Positions 17,300-25,087 of a stretch of DNA of 64,000 bases are shown here, one piece after another. The DNA lies in contig NZ_OY763408.1 of assembly GCF_963667405.1 (NCBI RefSeq), positions 2,379,757-2,443,756 on the forward strand. The letters run 5' to 3'. Each line of letters begins with the position of its first letter. Within the stretch, counting starts at the first letter, position 1. Made by a program: the position numbers and the translations under genes. Source of the stretch: an uncultured Sphaerochaeta sp. (GTDB lineage Bacteria; Spirochaetota; Spirochaetia; Sphaerochaetales; Sphaerochaetaceae). The notes beneath the pieces were generated by a model. That model worked only from the letters and a program-made list of their open reading frames with translations, was not told the DNA's origin and searched no databases.

Positions 17300-17818
17300 A
17301 TGAACATAGCAGTAAAACTCAGTGAACACCACTTCAGACAATTTCTCATCTTCAACATACTCAAGCGTCTCAAACTGTATAAAAGTCCCGCCATATTTGC
17401 ATCCATTCTCACCTTCTCGGCCCTCATCAGTTTTCTGATGCACAAGGTCGAGGGTGCAGTCTTGCTGGGAATCGTGCTGCTTGTGGTGGGACTGGGAGTG
17501 CCGGTCGTATATTTTTCGACTTTTTTCAGTTCAGTCAAGAGACAGGTGGCAATGCAGAAACTCAACCCTCCACGGTTGGTTTACACCCTCGAGTTTTCAC
17601 AGGAGTCTCCGTTGCTGCATATTTCCAACGATAAGGAAAAGGCAGACTACCGATGGCAGGATGTCCACCATGCGTATATCGAGAAGGAGAGCATCTATTT
17701 GTTCCTTACCAAGGACAAGGCGTTCCTGCTTCCGTTTGATGTACTACAAGACAAGCAAGCAACGATCAAGCTGATCGAAGCAAAGCTCGGCAGAGAGCGC
17801 TGCAGTAACCATTCATAA
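17300..17818 (+). CDS. YcxB-like membrane protein
   Basis: A 172-residue protein with two transmembrane helices (~30-50 and ~55-78) and a soluble C-terminal part. The C-terminal part (YTLEFSQESPLLHISNDKEKADYRWQDV, then YLFLTKDKAFLLPFDVL) fits the YcxB-like family of PH-like-fold membrane proteins of unknown function. It is alone between the kinase gene (divergent) and the HAD gene (convergent, 28 bases away). No ribosome site; the -10 box directly precedes the start. Confidence 0.75.
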   Translation: MNIAVKLSEHHFRQFLIFNILKRLKLYKSPAIFASILTFSALISFLMHKVEGAVLLGIVLLVVGLGVPVVYFSTFFSSVKRQVAMQKLNPPRLVYTLEFSQESPLLHISNDKEKADYRWQDVHHAYIEKESIYLFLTKDKAFLLPFDVLQDKQATIKLIEAKLGRERCSNHS

Positions 17819-17846
17819 CCCCACCCTGCATCAGTTTTATGCTCTT

Positions 17847-18701
17847 CTACTCACTTTTGCTGGCTTTGTATTTCATTTCTATGCTTAAAGTTTCCAAACG
17901 ATTGCGGGCCTTCATCTCTTCAAGAATGGTCCTGATCAAGCCAAAGAGCGCTCCTGCTTGGGTATAATCGGCTGGTGTATAGAAGTTGATGCGGTCTTCG
18001 GCCATCAATCGATGGGCGGCCTCCTCTTTGCCCTGCATATATACAGCGATGCTCTTGCCTCCGTTCTGCTTGACCAGCTTCATGCAAGGCACATCGGTAA
18101 GGCCGTCTCCGATATAGATCATATTGCGAAACGGTACGCTGCGCTCAGGCTCTGCCGTATATGCATTGAGCGCCTGATCCTCAAACACATCAAGCACACC
18201 CTTGTTGATGCGAAAGAGGAACTGGGTCTTGGCCGTATAGTTGACCGACAGCTTGGGCCAGACAGCTCTACCCTCAGCATCATAGAGATACTCACAGGCA
18301 TAGATGCGCCTGAAGGCCGACCCGATGGCCGAACCTTCGATGATCTCCTTGAGTCCCGAGGAGATGATGTAGTGCTCGATGGAGAGGCCCAGCTCTTCTC
18401 CCACGGCATTGATGGCAGAGAACCACCCCTCCACCCCGGGATAGAACTCCAGGTCCCGACCGAGCTCAACCAAATCACTACGCTGGATCGGTTGGTTGCA
18501 TCGTTTTGCCTCATCAAGCATGAGCTTGAGGTAGGAGAGGATGTGGTCCATCCCTTCTTTCCGGGCTTGCTCGTTTGCCTTCTCCCAGAACTCCTCGCTG
18601 CTCAGTCCAAGCTTGGGGATGAAGGTATACTCCTGCATATCCTTGGTAGTGAGCGTCTTGTCAAAATCATACATCAGGGCAATGGTGGGTTGTGCATGCA
18701 T
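17847..18701 (-). CDS. HAD-superfamily hydrolase
   Basis: A 284-residue phosphatase-like protein. Motif I is MYDFDKTLTT with the nucleophile and acid/base aspartates; the cap region is helical; motif II serine lies in HYIISSGLKEII; motif IV is IYIGDGLTDVPCM with GDGxxD. The pattern resembles the SerB/MtnX-like branch of HAD enzymes, which includes haloacid-dehalogenase-type phosphatases of gut bacteria. Substrate unknown. Start at ATG 18701: TATACT ends six bases upstream and there is no ribosome site. Confidence 0.85.
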   Translation of the reverse strand: MHAQPTIALMYDFDKTLTTKDMQEYTFIPKLGLSSEEFWEKANEQARKEGMDHILSYLKLMLDEAKRCNQPIQRSDLVELGRDLEFYPGVEGWFSAINAVGEELGLSIEHYIISSGLKEIIEGSAIGSAFRRIYACEYLYDAEGRAVWPKLSVNYTAKTQFLFRINKGVLDVFEDQALNAYTAEPERSVPFRNMIYIGDGLTDVPCMKLVKQNGGKSIAVYMQGKEEAAHRLMAEDRINFYTPADYTQAGALFGLIRTILEEMKARNRLETLSIEMKYKASKSE

Positions 18702-18707
18702 AGGGTG

Positions 18708-18736
18708 AGTATACCACAACAAATGGTGTATCTACA
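18708..18736 (-). promoter_or_regulatory. Promoter of the HAD gene, leaderless geometry
   Basis: Reverse-strand TATACT (18713-18708) ends six bases before ATG 18701. The -35 position (TGTAGA, 18736-18731) is poor. Confidence 0.45.
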
Positions 18737-18746
18737 GAACTTATTA

Positions 18747-18776
18747 GTTGACATATCAACCATTTTGGGGTATAGA
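18747..18776 (+). promoter_or_regulatory. marR-MATE promoter with overlapping palindromic operator
   Basis: Consensus TTGACA (18748-18753), 17 bases, TATAGA (18771-18776), six bases to ATG 18783. The -35 lies inside GTTGA-CATA-TCAAC (18747-18760), a perfect 5-bp-arm inverted repeat of the size bound by MarR dimers. Autorepression by the downstream MarR protein is the simplest reading. Confidence 0.7.
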
Positions 18777-18782
18777 GTGTAC

Positions 18783-19196
18783 ATGTACACCAGTCTTGCA
18801 CGCCACTTGGCAATTTTGCACCGACACAACCAACGCTACCTCAACCAGGTCCTCAAACCCTACAGCCTCACCAGCGGGGAAGTGGGCTTTCTGATGTCCC
18901 TCTACCAAGCCGAAGGACAGACGCAGGAAGAACTCTCCACAGCCCTGGTCATCGACAAGGCAGCAACCGCACGGGCCCTGAAAGTGCTCATCGACAAAGG
19001 CTATGTCACCCGAACCCAGGATGAGAAGGACAAACGGTGCAATCGCATCCACCTGACAGAACACGCCAAAGCTTTGGAAGCAGAGCTTACCAACCGGGTA
19101 CGCAGGTGGAACCTGGACCTGATGGAGCAGTTCGGAAGCGAGACCTACGAACAACTCTGTGCACAACTGGGTATGATACAGAAGGAATTGAACTGA
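18783..19196 (+). CDS. MarR-family transcriptional regulator
   Basis: A 137-residue winged-helix repressor. The HTH and wing are clear: QTQEELSTALVIDKAATARALKVLIDKGYVTRTQDEKDKRCNRIHLTE, with the D-x-R-type wing at ~80-88. Flanking helices form the dimer interface. The gene is followed one base later by the MATE gene, so it very likely controls that pump and responds to its substrate. The mRNA appears leaderless. A long in-frame reading upstream is only antisense shadow of the HAD gene. Confidence 0.92.
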   Translation: MYTSLARHLAILHRHNQRYLNQVLKPYSLTSGEVGFLMSLYQAEGQTQEELSTALVIDKAATARALKVLIDKGYVTRTQDEKDKRCNRIHLTEHAKALEAELTNRVRRWNLDLMEQFGSETYEQLCAQLGMIQKELN

Positions 19197-19197
19197 C

Positions 19198-20565
19198 ATG
19201 CAACACACAGCAGAACATGCAAACCCCTTGGGTACAGAACCAATTTTCAAGCTTCTGATGCGCTTCAGCATCCCGGCCATCGTCGGGATGATGGTCAACG
19301 CACTCTACAACGTCGTAGACCGCATCTTCATCGGCAACAGTCCCTCCATCGGGGCAAACGGGATAGCAGGCATCACCATCGCCTTCCCCATCATGATCAT
19401 CCTCATTGCCCTGGGGGTGCTTTTCGGCATCGGAGGAGCTACCCTTTTCTCCATCCGCTTGGGCCAGAAAAGGAATGAGGAGGCCGAGGAAGCTCTCTTC
19501 ACCTCCTTCATCCTGCTCACCGGAGGCGGTTTGGTCTTCCTTATCCTGGGGCAAATCTTCATGCCCACCATTCTGAGAATGTTCGGGGCAAGCGAGCAGG
19601 TGCTGCCCTATGCCTCAAGCTATCTCAGGGTCATCCTGATGGGCTCGGTCTTTGCCGTAACCAGCATGGGTCTGAATCACTTCATTCGTGCTGATGGCAA
19701 CCCGAAGGTTGCGATGCTCTCGATGTTCCTCGGGGCTGGGACGAACATCATCCTCGACCCGATCTTCATCTATGTCCTGGATTGGGGCATGGCAGGAGCG
19801 GCCTTGGCAACCATCATCAGCCAAAGCTTCTCCTTCATCTGGGTCATCTCCTACTTTCTGGGAAAGCGCAGCCGCGTCAAGCTCAGATTTGCCAAGCACC
19901 GCATCCGTCTTTCGGTGGTCCGCTCGATCATGACGCTGGGCTTTCCCCCGTTCACCTTGCAGATCATGTCCAGCATCCTGAACGTAATCCTCAACAAGAC
20001 GCTCATCCTCCACGGCGGGGACCTGGGCATTGCCGCAATGGGCATTGTCCACAGCCTGCAGACCCTGCTCTTCATGCCGGTCATCGGCATCAACCAGGGA
20101 GTTCAGCCGCTTATCAGCTTCAACTTCGGGGCAAAACAGTACGACCGGGTCAAGGAAGCTGCCAAACTCGGCATCCTCAGCGCCACGGCCGTGATCTTGG
20201 TGGGCTATGCGGTGACCCAGCTCTTTCCCCGCACCATGGTGGGAATGTTCAACCAGGATCCAGCGCTGCTCAATCTCGGGGTGTACGCCCTCAGGCGCTG
20301 GTTCCTGCTCACTCCCTTGGTGGGGTACCAGGTGATCGCCGGAAACTTCTTCCAGGCAATCGGCAAAAGCAAGATTGCCTTGACCCTTACCCTGTCCAGG
20401 CAAGGGCTCTTTCTGATTCCGGCAATCCTGCTCTTTGCACACTTCTTCGGCATGCAGGGCATCCTGTGGTCAGCCCCGGTAGCCGATGCACTCTCAACGG
20501 TACTTACCAGCGTCTTCTTCTTCCGAGGAATGCGTGACCTGGAGAAGAAGGCTGCCCACATCTAG
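19198..20565 (+). CDS. MATE-family efflux transporter
   Basis: A 455-residue, 12-helix multidrug/cation antiporter. The N-terminal LMRFSIPAIVGMMVNALYNVVDRIFIG and its internal repeat LGFPPFTLQIMSSILNVILNKTLIL match the two MatE domains; IGINQGVQPLISFNFGAKQYDR is a conserved loop. The protein resembles the MepA-like branch, whose genes are also coupled to MarR repressors. It starts one base after the marR stop. Its stop codon overlaps the accA stop in a shared CTAG (tail to tail). Confidence 0.94.
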   Translation: MQHTAEHANPLGTEPIFKLLMRFSIPAIVGMMVNALYNVVDRIFIGNSPSIGANGIAGITIAFPIMIILIALGVLFGIGGATLFSIRLGQKRNEEAEEALFTSFILLTGGGLVFLILGQIFMPTILRMFGASEQVLPYASSYLRVILMGSVFAVTSMGLNHFIRADGNPKVAMLSMFLGAGTNIILDPIFIYVLDWGMAGAALATIISQSFSFIWVISYFLGKRSRVKLRFAKHRIRLSVVRSIMTLGFPPFTLQIMSSILNVILNKTLILHGGDLGIAAMGIVHSLQTLLFMPVIGINQGVQPLISFNFGAKQYDRVKEAAKLGILSATAVILVGYAVTQLFPRTMVGMFNQDPALLNLGVYALRRWFLLTPLVGYQVIAGNFFQAIGKSKIALTLTLSRQGLFLIPAILLFAHFFGMQGILWSAPVADALSTVLTSVFFFRGMRDLEKKAAHI

Positions 20566-21464
20566 CGAAGGCTCTGTGTCTTGGTAAAGACTTCCAGAAG
20601 CGGTTGCCACCACTCCTTGCCTCCCGAGACCTCCCCGATGCCGCGTATCTTCTTCAGACGATAGCGTACCAGGTTGTCCAGCGGCTTGTTGCACAGCACA
20701 TCAAGGTCGCGGATGATTGTCTCCTTGATCGCCTGGGCGGTCTGCTCGGTGCTGCGTTCGGGGATGATGTCGTGGATGACCGAGAACTCCTTGAGGTGGT
20801 GGCTGGTCATTTTCATCGCCTCGGCAGCTTCCTTCGCCTTGCTCGGATCACGCAGCAAAATGGAGGCAAAGCCTTCGGGGGTGATGACCGAATACACGGC
20901 ATGCTCGAGCATGTACAGCTTATCCCCCACCCCGATGCCCAAGGCTCCTCCGCTGCCGCCTTCACCGATGATGAAGCAAAGCACAGGGGTCTTGAGGGTG
21001 GAGAAGACTTTCAGGTTCTCAGCAATCGCCTGCCCGATGCCACGCTCCTCAGCCCCAAGGCCTGGATAGGCGCCCGGGGTGTCGATGAAACAGACAACCG
21101 GACGGCCGAACTTCTCGGCCTGCTTGGCAAGACGCAAAGCCTTGCGATACCCCTCGGGATTGCTCATGCCATAGTTGCACAGCACATTCTCCTTGAAGTT
21201 CGCACCCTTGCGGTTGCCGATGAAGGTGATGGCTCTCCCCCCCACCATACCGATGCCCCCGATCATTGCCGGGTCATCACCATAGAGGCGGTCGCCATGG
21301 AGTTCCATGAAGGAGTCACAGATCAGATCGATGAAGGTCTTGGCACCCGGCCTGCCCTGCTGGCGGCTGCGCAGTACGCAGTCCCAACTGGAAGTGCCTT
21401 CACAGGTGTAGGAGGTTTTTACCACCGTCTCAATGGTATCGAGGGATTGTTTCAGATCAGGCAT
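20562..21464 (-). CDS. accA: Acetyl-CoA carboxylase carboxyltransferase subunit alpha
   Basis: A 300-residue subunit which, with AccD, moves the carboxyl group from biotin to acetyl-CoA to form malonyl-CoA. Key blocks: HGDRLYGDDPAMIGGIGMV, FIGNRKGANFKENVLCNYGMSNPEGYRKA, FIDTPGAYPGLGAEERGIGQAIA and GEGGSGGALGIGVGD (the oxyanion glycine region). The first ~40 residues also match AccA. ATG 21464 follows AAAGGAGG and overlaps the accD stop by eight bases. It is the last gene of accBCDA. Confidence 0.96.
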   Translation of the reverse strand: MPDLKQSLDTIETVVKTSYTCEGTSSWDCVLRSRQQGRPGAKTFIDLICDSFMELHGDRLYGDDPAMIGGIGMVGGRAITFIGNRKGANFKENVLCNYGMSNPEGYRKALRLAKQAEKFGRPVVCFIDTPGAYPGLGAEERGIGQAIAENLKVFSTLKTPVLCFIIGEGGSGGALGIGVGDKLYMLEHAVYSVITPEGFASILLRDPSKAKEAAEAMKMTSHHLKEFSVIHDIIPERSTEQTAQAIKETIIRDLDVLCNKPLDNLVRYRLKKIRGIGEVSGGKEWWQPLLEVFTKTQSLR

Positions 21465-22227
21465 GGACGGCCTCCTTTCTGGTATGGGTCTTGATCAAAA
21501 AGGAGAGGGTCTGCTTCAGCTTGTCCCGACTGACCAAGGCGTCGACAAAACCCTTGGACTGCTGGAACTCGGAGCGCTGGAAGCCTTCAGGCAGCTTCTC
21601 GCGGATGGTGCCCTCGATGACACGGGGTCCGGCAAATCCGATGATCGCTCCGGGCTCGGCAAGGATGACATCCCCAAGCATGGCAAAGGAGGCAGTCACC
21701 CCACCGGTGGTGGGATTGGTCAGCACCAAGAAGAGCGGGGTCTTCGTTTCCTCAAGCAGTGCGGCGGCACTGGCGGTCTTGGCCATCTGCATGAGAGAGA
21801 AAATCCCCTCCTGCATCCTGGCTCCACCGCTTGCGGTGAAGATGACCACCGGCCATCCGCGCAGGGCACCCTCGATCATCGCCTGGGTGATCTTCTCCCC
21901 TACCACCGAGCCCATGCTTCCGCCCATGAAGGCAAAGGACATGATGGCGATGATGGCGTTGTCACCCTCGATCGTACAGCTTCCGATGGTCACTGCGTCG
22001 TTGAGGGAGGACTTCTTCTCGTTCTCCTTGAGCTTATCCTCATAGCCGGCAAGCGAAATGGGGTTTCGCGACCGCATCTCTGCAGACATCTCGACAAAGG
22101 AGTCCTTGTCGACCGTCAGCGCCAAGCGCTGGGCAATGGTCAAGGGAAAATAGTGGTTGCAGGCGGGGCAGATGCGATAGGCATCCAACTCCACCTCTTT
22201 CTGGCAATGGGGACAGAGATCAGGCAT
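21457..22227 (-). CDS. accD: Acetyl-CoA carboxylase carboxyltransferase subunit beta
   Basis: A 256-residue zinc-ribbon subunit. The four zinc cysteines are C5, C8, C20 and C23 (CPHC and CPAC), closer to the N terminus than in E. coli. The crotonase-fold core has MSFAFMGGSMGSVVGEKIT and SGGARMQEGIFSLMQMAKT, where the glycines bind the thioester carbonyl. ATG 22227 follows AGGAGAAG and overlaps the accC stop by eight bases (ATGCCTGA), exactly as accA overlaps accD. Confidence 0.96.
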   Translation of the reverse strand: MPDLCPHCQKEVELDAYRICPACNHYFPLTIAQRLALTVDKDSFVEMSAEMRSRNPISLAGYEDKLKENEKKSSLNDAVTIGSCTIEGDNAIIAIMSFAFMGGSMGSVVGEKITQAMIEGALRGWPVVIFTASGGARMQEGIFSLMQMAKTASAAALLEETKTPLFLVLTNPTTGGVTASFAMLGDVILAEPGAIIGFAGPRVIEGTIREKLPEGFQRSEFQQSKGFVDALVSRDKLKQTLSFLIKTHTRKEAVHA

Positions 22228-23551
22228 GTTTCTTCTCCTGGTCGCAGACCTTTGCATACAGGTCGGTACCAAAGCGTCCGCTGGTGAACGGCCTGCTCGA
22301 GATCAGAAGCTTCTGCTCCTCGAGGTTGGTCTTCACCCCGACGATCTCCACCTCCGAGAGGGCGCGTTGCATGATGGCAAGCCCTTGCTCGCGAGAGGGA
22401 GCATGTACAATGATCTTGGCGATCAACGAGTCGTAATAGGGGCTGAGGACCGAGCCGGTCTCAAGGTAGGTATCCACGCGTACATGAGGCCCGCTGGGCA
22501 TGATGAACTTCTCGATCCTGCCGGCACTCAGGCCGTTGATGCGGCACTCCAGCGCATAGCCGGAGAGCTGTACATCCTTTTGGCTGAGCAGAAGGCTTTT
22601 TCCTTGCGCCACCTCAATCTGGGCACGGACCAGGTCAAAGCTGCTGACCAGCTCGCTGACCGGGTGCTCAACCTGCAACCGTGCATTCACTTCCATGAAG
22701 TAGTAGGCCGAATCCTCCACCAGATACTCCACAGTTCCTGCCCCACGATAACCCAATTCCTGAAAGAGCCGTACAGAATCGTCACACATTGCTTTTCTCA
22801 GGCTTTCACTGAGGATGGGGGATGGGCTCTCTTCGAGCAGCTTCTGATGGTTCTTCTGGACCGAACAGTCCCGTTCACCAAGATGCACTACCGTTCCTTT
22901 CCCGTCGCTGAGCAACTGGATTTCCAGATGCCTGGGCTGTTCGAGAAAGCGCTCCATGTGCACCGAGTCATCCCCGAAAAAGAGCAGGGCTTCCTTGCGG
23001 GCAAGGGCGAGTGCTGCTTCCAGCTCGCTCTCCTTGCGTACGATGCGCATGCCCCTTCCCCCGCCTCCGCTGGAGGCCTTGAGGATGATCGGGTAGCCGA
23101 TCTGGCTTGCACTCTGCTTGGCATCGGCAAGATCGGTTATCGCTTCCTTGCTGCCCGGAGTGATGGGAAGACCGGCGGCCAAGGCTGCCTTGCGCGCCTC
23201 CACCTTGTTGCCCAGCAGGGCGATGGTCTCGCTCTTCGGACCGATGAAGATGAGGCCGGCATCCTCCACTGCCTTGGCAAAGGCAGCGTTCTCACTGAGA
23301 AAGCCAACACCTGGGTGGATGGCATCACAGCGCTTGAGGCAGGCTGCCACAATGATGTTCTTGCTGTTGAGGTAACTCTCCTGGGTGGGAGCGGGTCCAA
23401 TGCAGACCGCTTCGTCAGCCAGTTTGACCGCCAGGGTGTCGGCGTCTGCCTGGGAGTAGGCAACCACCGCCCTGATGCCAAGGTCCCTGCAGGCCCTGAC
23501 CACACGTACCGCTATCTCGCCGCGGTTGGCAATGAGAATTGATCCTATCAT
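22220..23551 (-). CDS. accC: Biotin carboxylase
   Basis: A 443-residue ATP-grasp enzyme that carboxylates biotin on AccB using ATP and bicarbonate. The N-terminal IGSILIANRGEIAVRVVRACRDLG, the glycine-rich ATP loop KASSGGGGRGMR (~158-169), the HLGERDCSVQKNHQKLLEESPSP block and the EVNARLQVEHPVSE catalytic stretch are all intact. Length is that of free bacterial AccC. Its ATG overlaps the accB stop (ATGA). Confidence 0.97.
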   Translation of the reverse strand: MIGSILIANRGEIAVRVVRACRDLGIRAVVAYSQADADTLAVKLADEAVCIGPAPTQESYLNSKNIIVAACLKRCDAIHPGVGFLSENAAFAKAVEDAGLIFIGPKSETIALLGNKVEARKAALAAGLPITPGSKEAITDLADAKQSASQIGYPIILKASSGGGGRGMRIVRKESELEAALALARKEALLFFGDDSVHMERFLEQPRHLEIQLLSDGKGTVVHLGERDCSVQKNHQKLLEESPSPILSESLRKAMCDDSVRLFQELGYRGAGTVEYLVEDSAYYFMEVNARLQVEHPVSELVSSFDLVRAQIEVAQGKSLLLSQKDVQLSGYALECRINGLSAGRIEKFIMPSGPHVRVDTYLETGSVLSPYYDSLIAKIIVHAPSREQGLAIMQRALSEVEIVGVKTNLEEQKLLISSRPFTSGRFGTDLYAKVCDQEKKHA

Positions 23552-23979
23552 ATGCGTCTTACCTTGAAGAGCGGCTGGCCGAACTCAACCATCGACTCCG
23601 GCTTGGCCAGGATCTCGACGATCTCGCAGGCATAGTCCGCTTCCAGCTGATTCATCAGCTTCATGGCCTCGATGGTGCACAGCACATCCTTTGCCTGGAC
23701 GGTGCTGCCTACCCGTACATAGGGAGGAGCATCCGGGGCCGGGGTGAGGTAGAATGTACCGACGATGGGACTGGTGATGATTTCTGTCTTGTCTTCAGCC
23801 TTCGCTGCCTTCTCAGGTGCTGCAGCAACCTTGGCAACGGGAGCCGAAGGCCTGGCTTGGCTCTGTTCTGCAGAAGATCTCTTGAGTTTGATCGTATAGG
23901 TGGGGCAGGATAGTTCCAGCTCGCTGAGTGTACTGTTGTCAAAAAGGGAAAGTACCTGTTCAAGGTTCAAGGTGTCCAT
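23548..23979 (-). CDS. accB: Biotin carboxyl carrier protein
   Basis: A 143-residue carrier. Biotin is attached at K107 in EAMKLMN. A short N-terminal helix region, an Ala/Pro-rich linker (~36-62) and the C-terminal biotinyl domain are in the usual order, with the family 'thumb' segment PDAPPYVRVGSTV. Start at ATG 23979 because TGAGGA lies just upstream; an ATG four codons earlier is less likely. First gene of accBCDA, with a leader of about 50 bases that contains a hairpin. Confidence 0.95.
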   Translation of the reverse strand: MDTLNLEQVLSLFDNSTLSELELSCPTYTIKLKRSSAEQSQARPSAPVAKVAAAPEKAAKAEDKTEIITSPIVGTFYLTPAPDAPPYVRVGSTVQAKDVLCTIEAMKLMNQLEADYACEIVEILAKPESMVEFGQPLFKVRRI

Positions 23980-24003
23980 AGTGTTCCTCATGCAATGGGG
24001 ATG

Positions 24004-24024
24004 GGATGCAAATACGTAGCATCC
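24004..24024 (-). repeat. Hairpin in the accB mRNA leader
   Basis: GGATGC and GCATCC arms with a nine-base loop containing TACGTA. It would form within a few bases of the predicted accB transcript start (~24030) and upstream of the ribosome site. It may stabilise the 5' end or act as a binding site. Confidence 0.45.
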
Positions 24025-24036
24025 AAATTGGTTTTA

Positions 24037-24097
24037 ATAATAACAGTATGGTCTTTTCGTGTCAATATTGACAAATATTTCTAAATTGTAATAATAG
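24037..24097. promoter_or_regulatory. Divergent acc/fab promoters sharing a palindromic -35 region
   Basis: Leftward promoter: TTGACA (24065-24060), 17 bases, TATTAT (24042-24037). Rightward: TTGACA (24068-24073) with a -10 candidate TAATAA (24089-24094, 15-base spacer) or TAATAG (24092-24097, 18-base spacer). The two -35 boxes together make TGTCAATATTGACA (24060-24073), a perfect 14-bp palindrome. One regulator bound there would control both fatty-acid operons. Confidence 0.75.
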
Positions 24098-24130
24098 TAT
24101 ACCTATCTGAAGAACCCAAGGAGGGAGACT

Positions 24131-25087
24131 GTGAAGCCTCCACATTCCATACAGATCACCGCAGTGGGCTCCTATGCCCCTTCCAAGGTGATCACCAATG
24201 ACGAGTTGGCAGAACTTGTCGATACCAGTGACGAGTGGATCAAAAGCCACACTGGCATTGCCGAACGTCACATCGCAGAGAAGGGGGAGCTTACCAGCGA
24301 CCTCGCCTACAAGGCCATTGAAGACCTTTTCAAACGAAGCGGAAGAAATGCCGGAGAGATCGATGGCATCGTCGTTGCCACGGCAACTCCCGATTTCCCC
24401 GGTTTCCCCTCCACTGCCTGCCTGCTTGCAGAACGGCTCGGAAGCAAGGGACCGGCCCTGGATGTCAGCGCCGGTTGCACCGGCTTCATCTACGCCCTGG
24501 AAACAGCCCGTGCCCTGATAGCTGTCGGCACCATGAAAAATGCCCTCGTCGTGGGTGCAGAGAAACTCAGCGATGTCATCAACTGGGAAGACCGCAATAC
24601 CTGTGTCCTCTTCGGGGATGGGGCTGGGTGTGTCCTGCTTGAGGCAAACGAGGAAGGTATCGGTATCCAGGACAGCCTGCTCAAGGCTGAGGCGGCAGGC
24701 TCCGCTTCCCTGACCATCGATCCCAAGGAAAAACACATCACGATGGACGGAAGGTCTGTCTACTCCTTTGCCGTACGGACCATAGGGGAGACGATCATCA
24801 CCCTGGCAGAACGCAACAACCTCAAGCTCACAGAACTCGACTGGATCGTCCCGCACCAGGCAAACCAGCGTATCATCGCTGCCTGTGCCAAACGCTATGG
24901 CATTGACCAGGATCGGTTCTACCTGAACATCGAACGGTATGCAAACACAAGCGCTGCATCCATACCGCTCGCCCTTTCGGAGATGCAGCACAAGGGCCTG
25001 CTCAAAGAGGGACAGAGCGTTCTGCTCGTCGGCTTTGGCGCTGGGCTCACCTACGGAGGAACATTATTGACATGGCACCAATCCTAG
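24131..25087 (+). CDS. fabH: 3-oxoacyl-ACP synthase III
   Basis: A 318-residue condensing enzyme that starts fatty-acid synthesis from acetyl-CoA (or a branched acyl-CoA) and malonyl-ACP. The Cys-His-Asn triad is complete: C116 (SAGCTGFIYAL), H242 (VPHQANQRI) and N272 (ANTSAAS). Start is GTG 24131 behind a strong AAGGAGGG site. First gene of fabHDGFZV; the 3' end overlaps fabD by 16 bases. Confidence 0.96.
   Translation: MKPPHSIQITAVGSYAPSKVITNDELAELVDTSDEWIKSHTGIAERHIAEKGELTSDLAYKAIEDLFKRSGRNAGEIDGIVVATATPDFPGFPSTACLLAERLGSKGPALDVSAGCTGFIYALETARALIAVGTMKNALVVGAEKLSDVINWEDRNTCVLFGDGAGCVLLEANEEGIGIQDSLLKAEAAGSASLTIDPKEKHITMDGRSVYSFAVRTIGETIITLAERNNLKLTELDWIVPHQANQRIIAACAKRYGIDQDRFYLNIERYANTSAASIPLALSEMQHKGLLKEGQSVLLVGFGAGLTYGGTLLTWHQS

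Noticed and set aside
17958..18782. In-frame extension upstream of the MarR gene
   Set aside because: Lies opposite the HAD gene; a consensus promoter and operator sit directly before ATG 18783.
22226..23542. 438-codon open frame on the + strand opposite accC
   Set aside because: Shadow of a GC-rich coding sequence; no ribosome site and no recognisable domain, while accC on the other strand is unambiguous.
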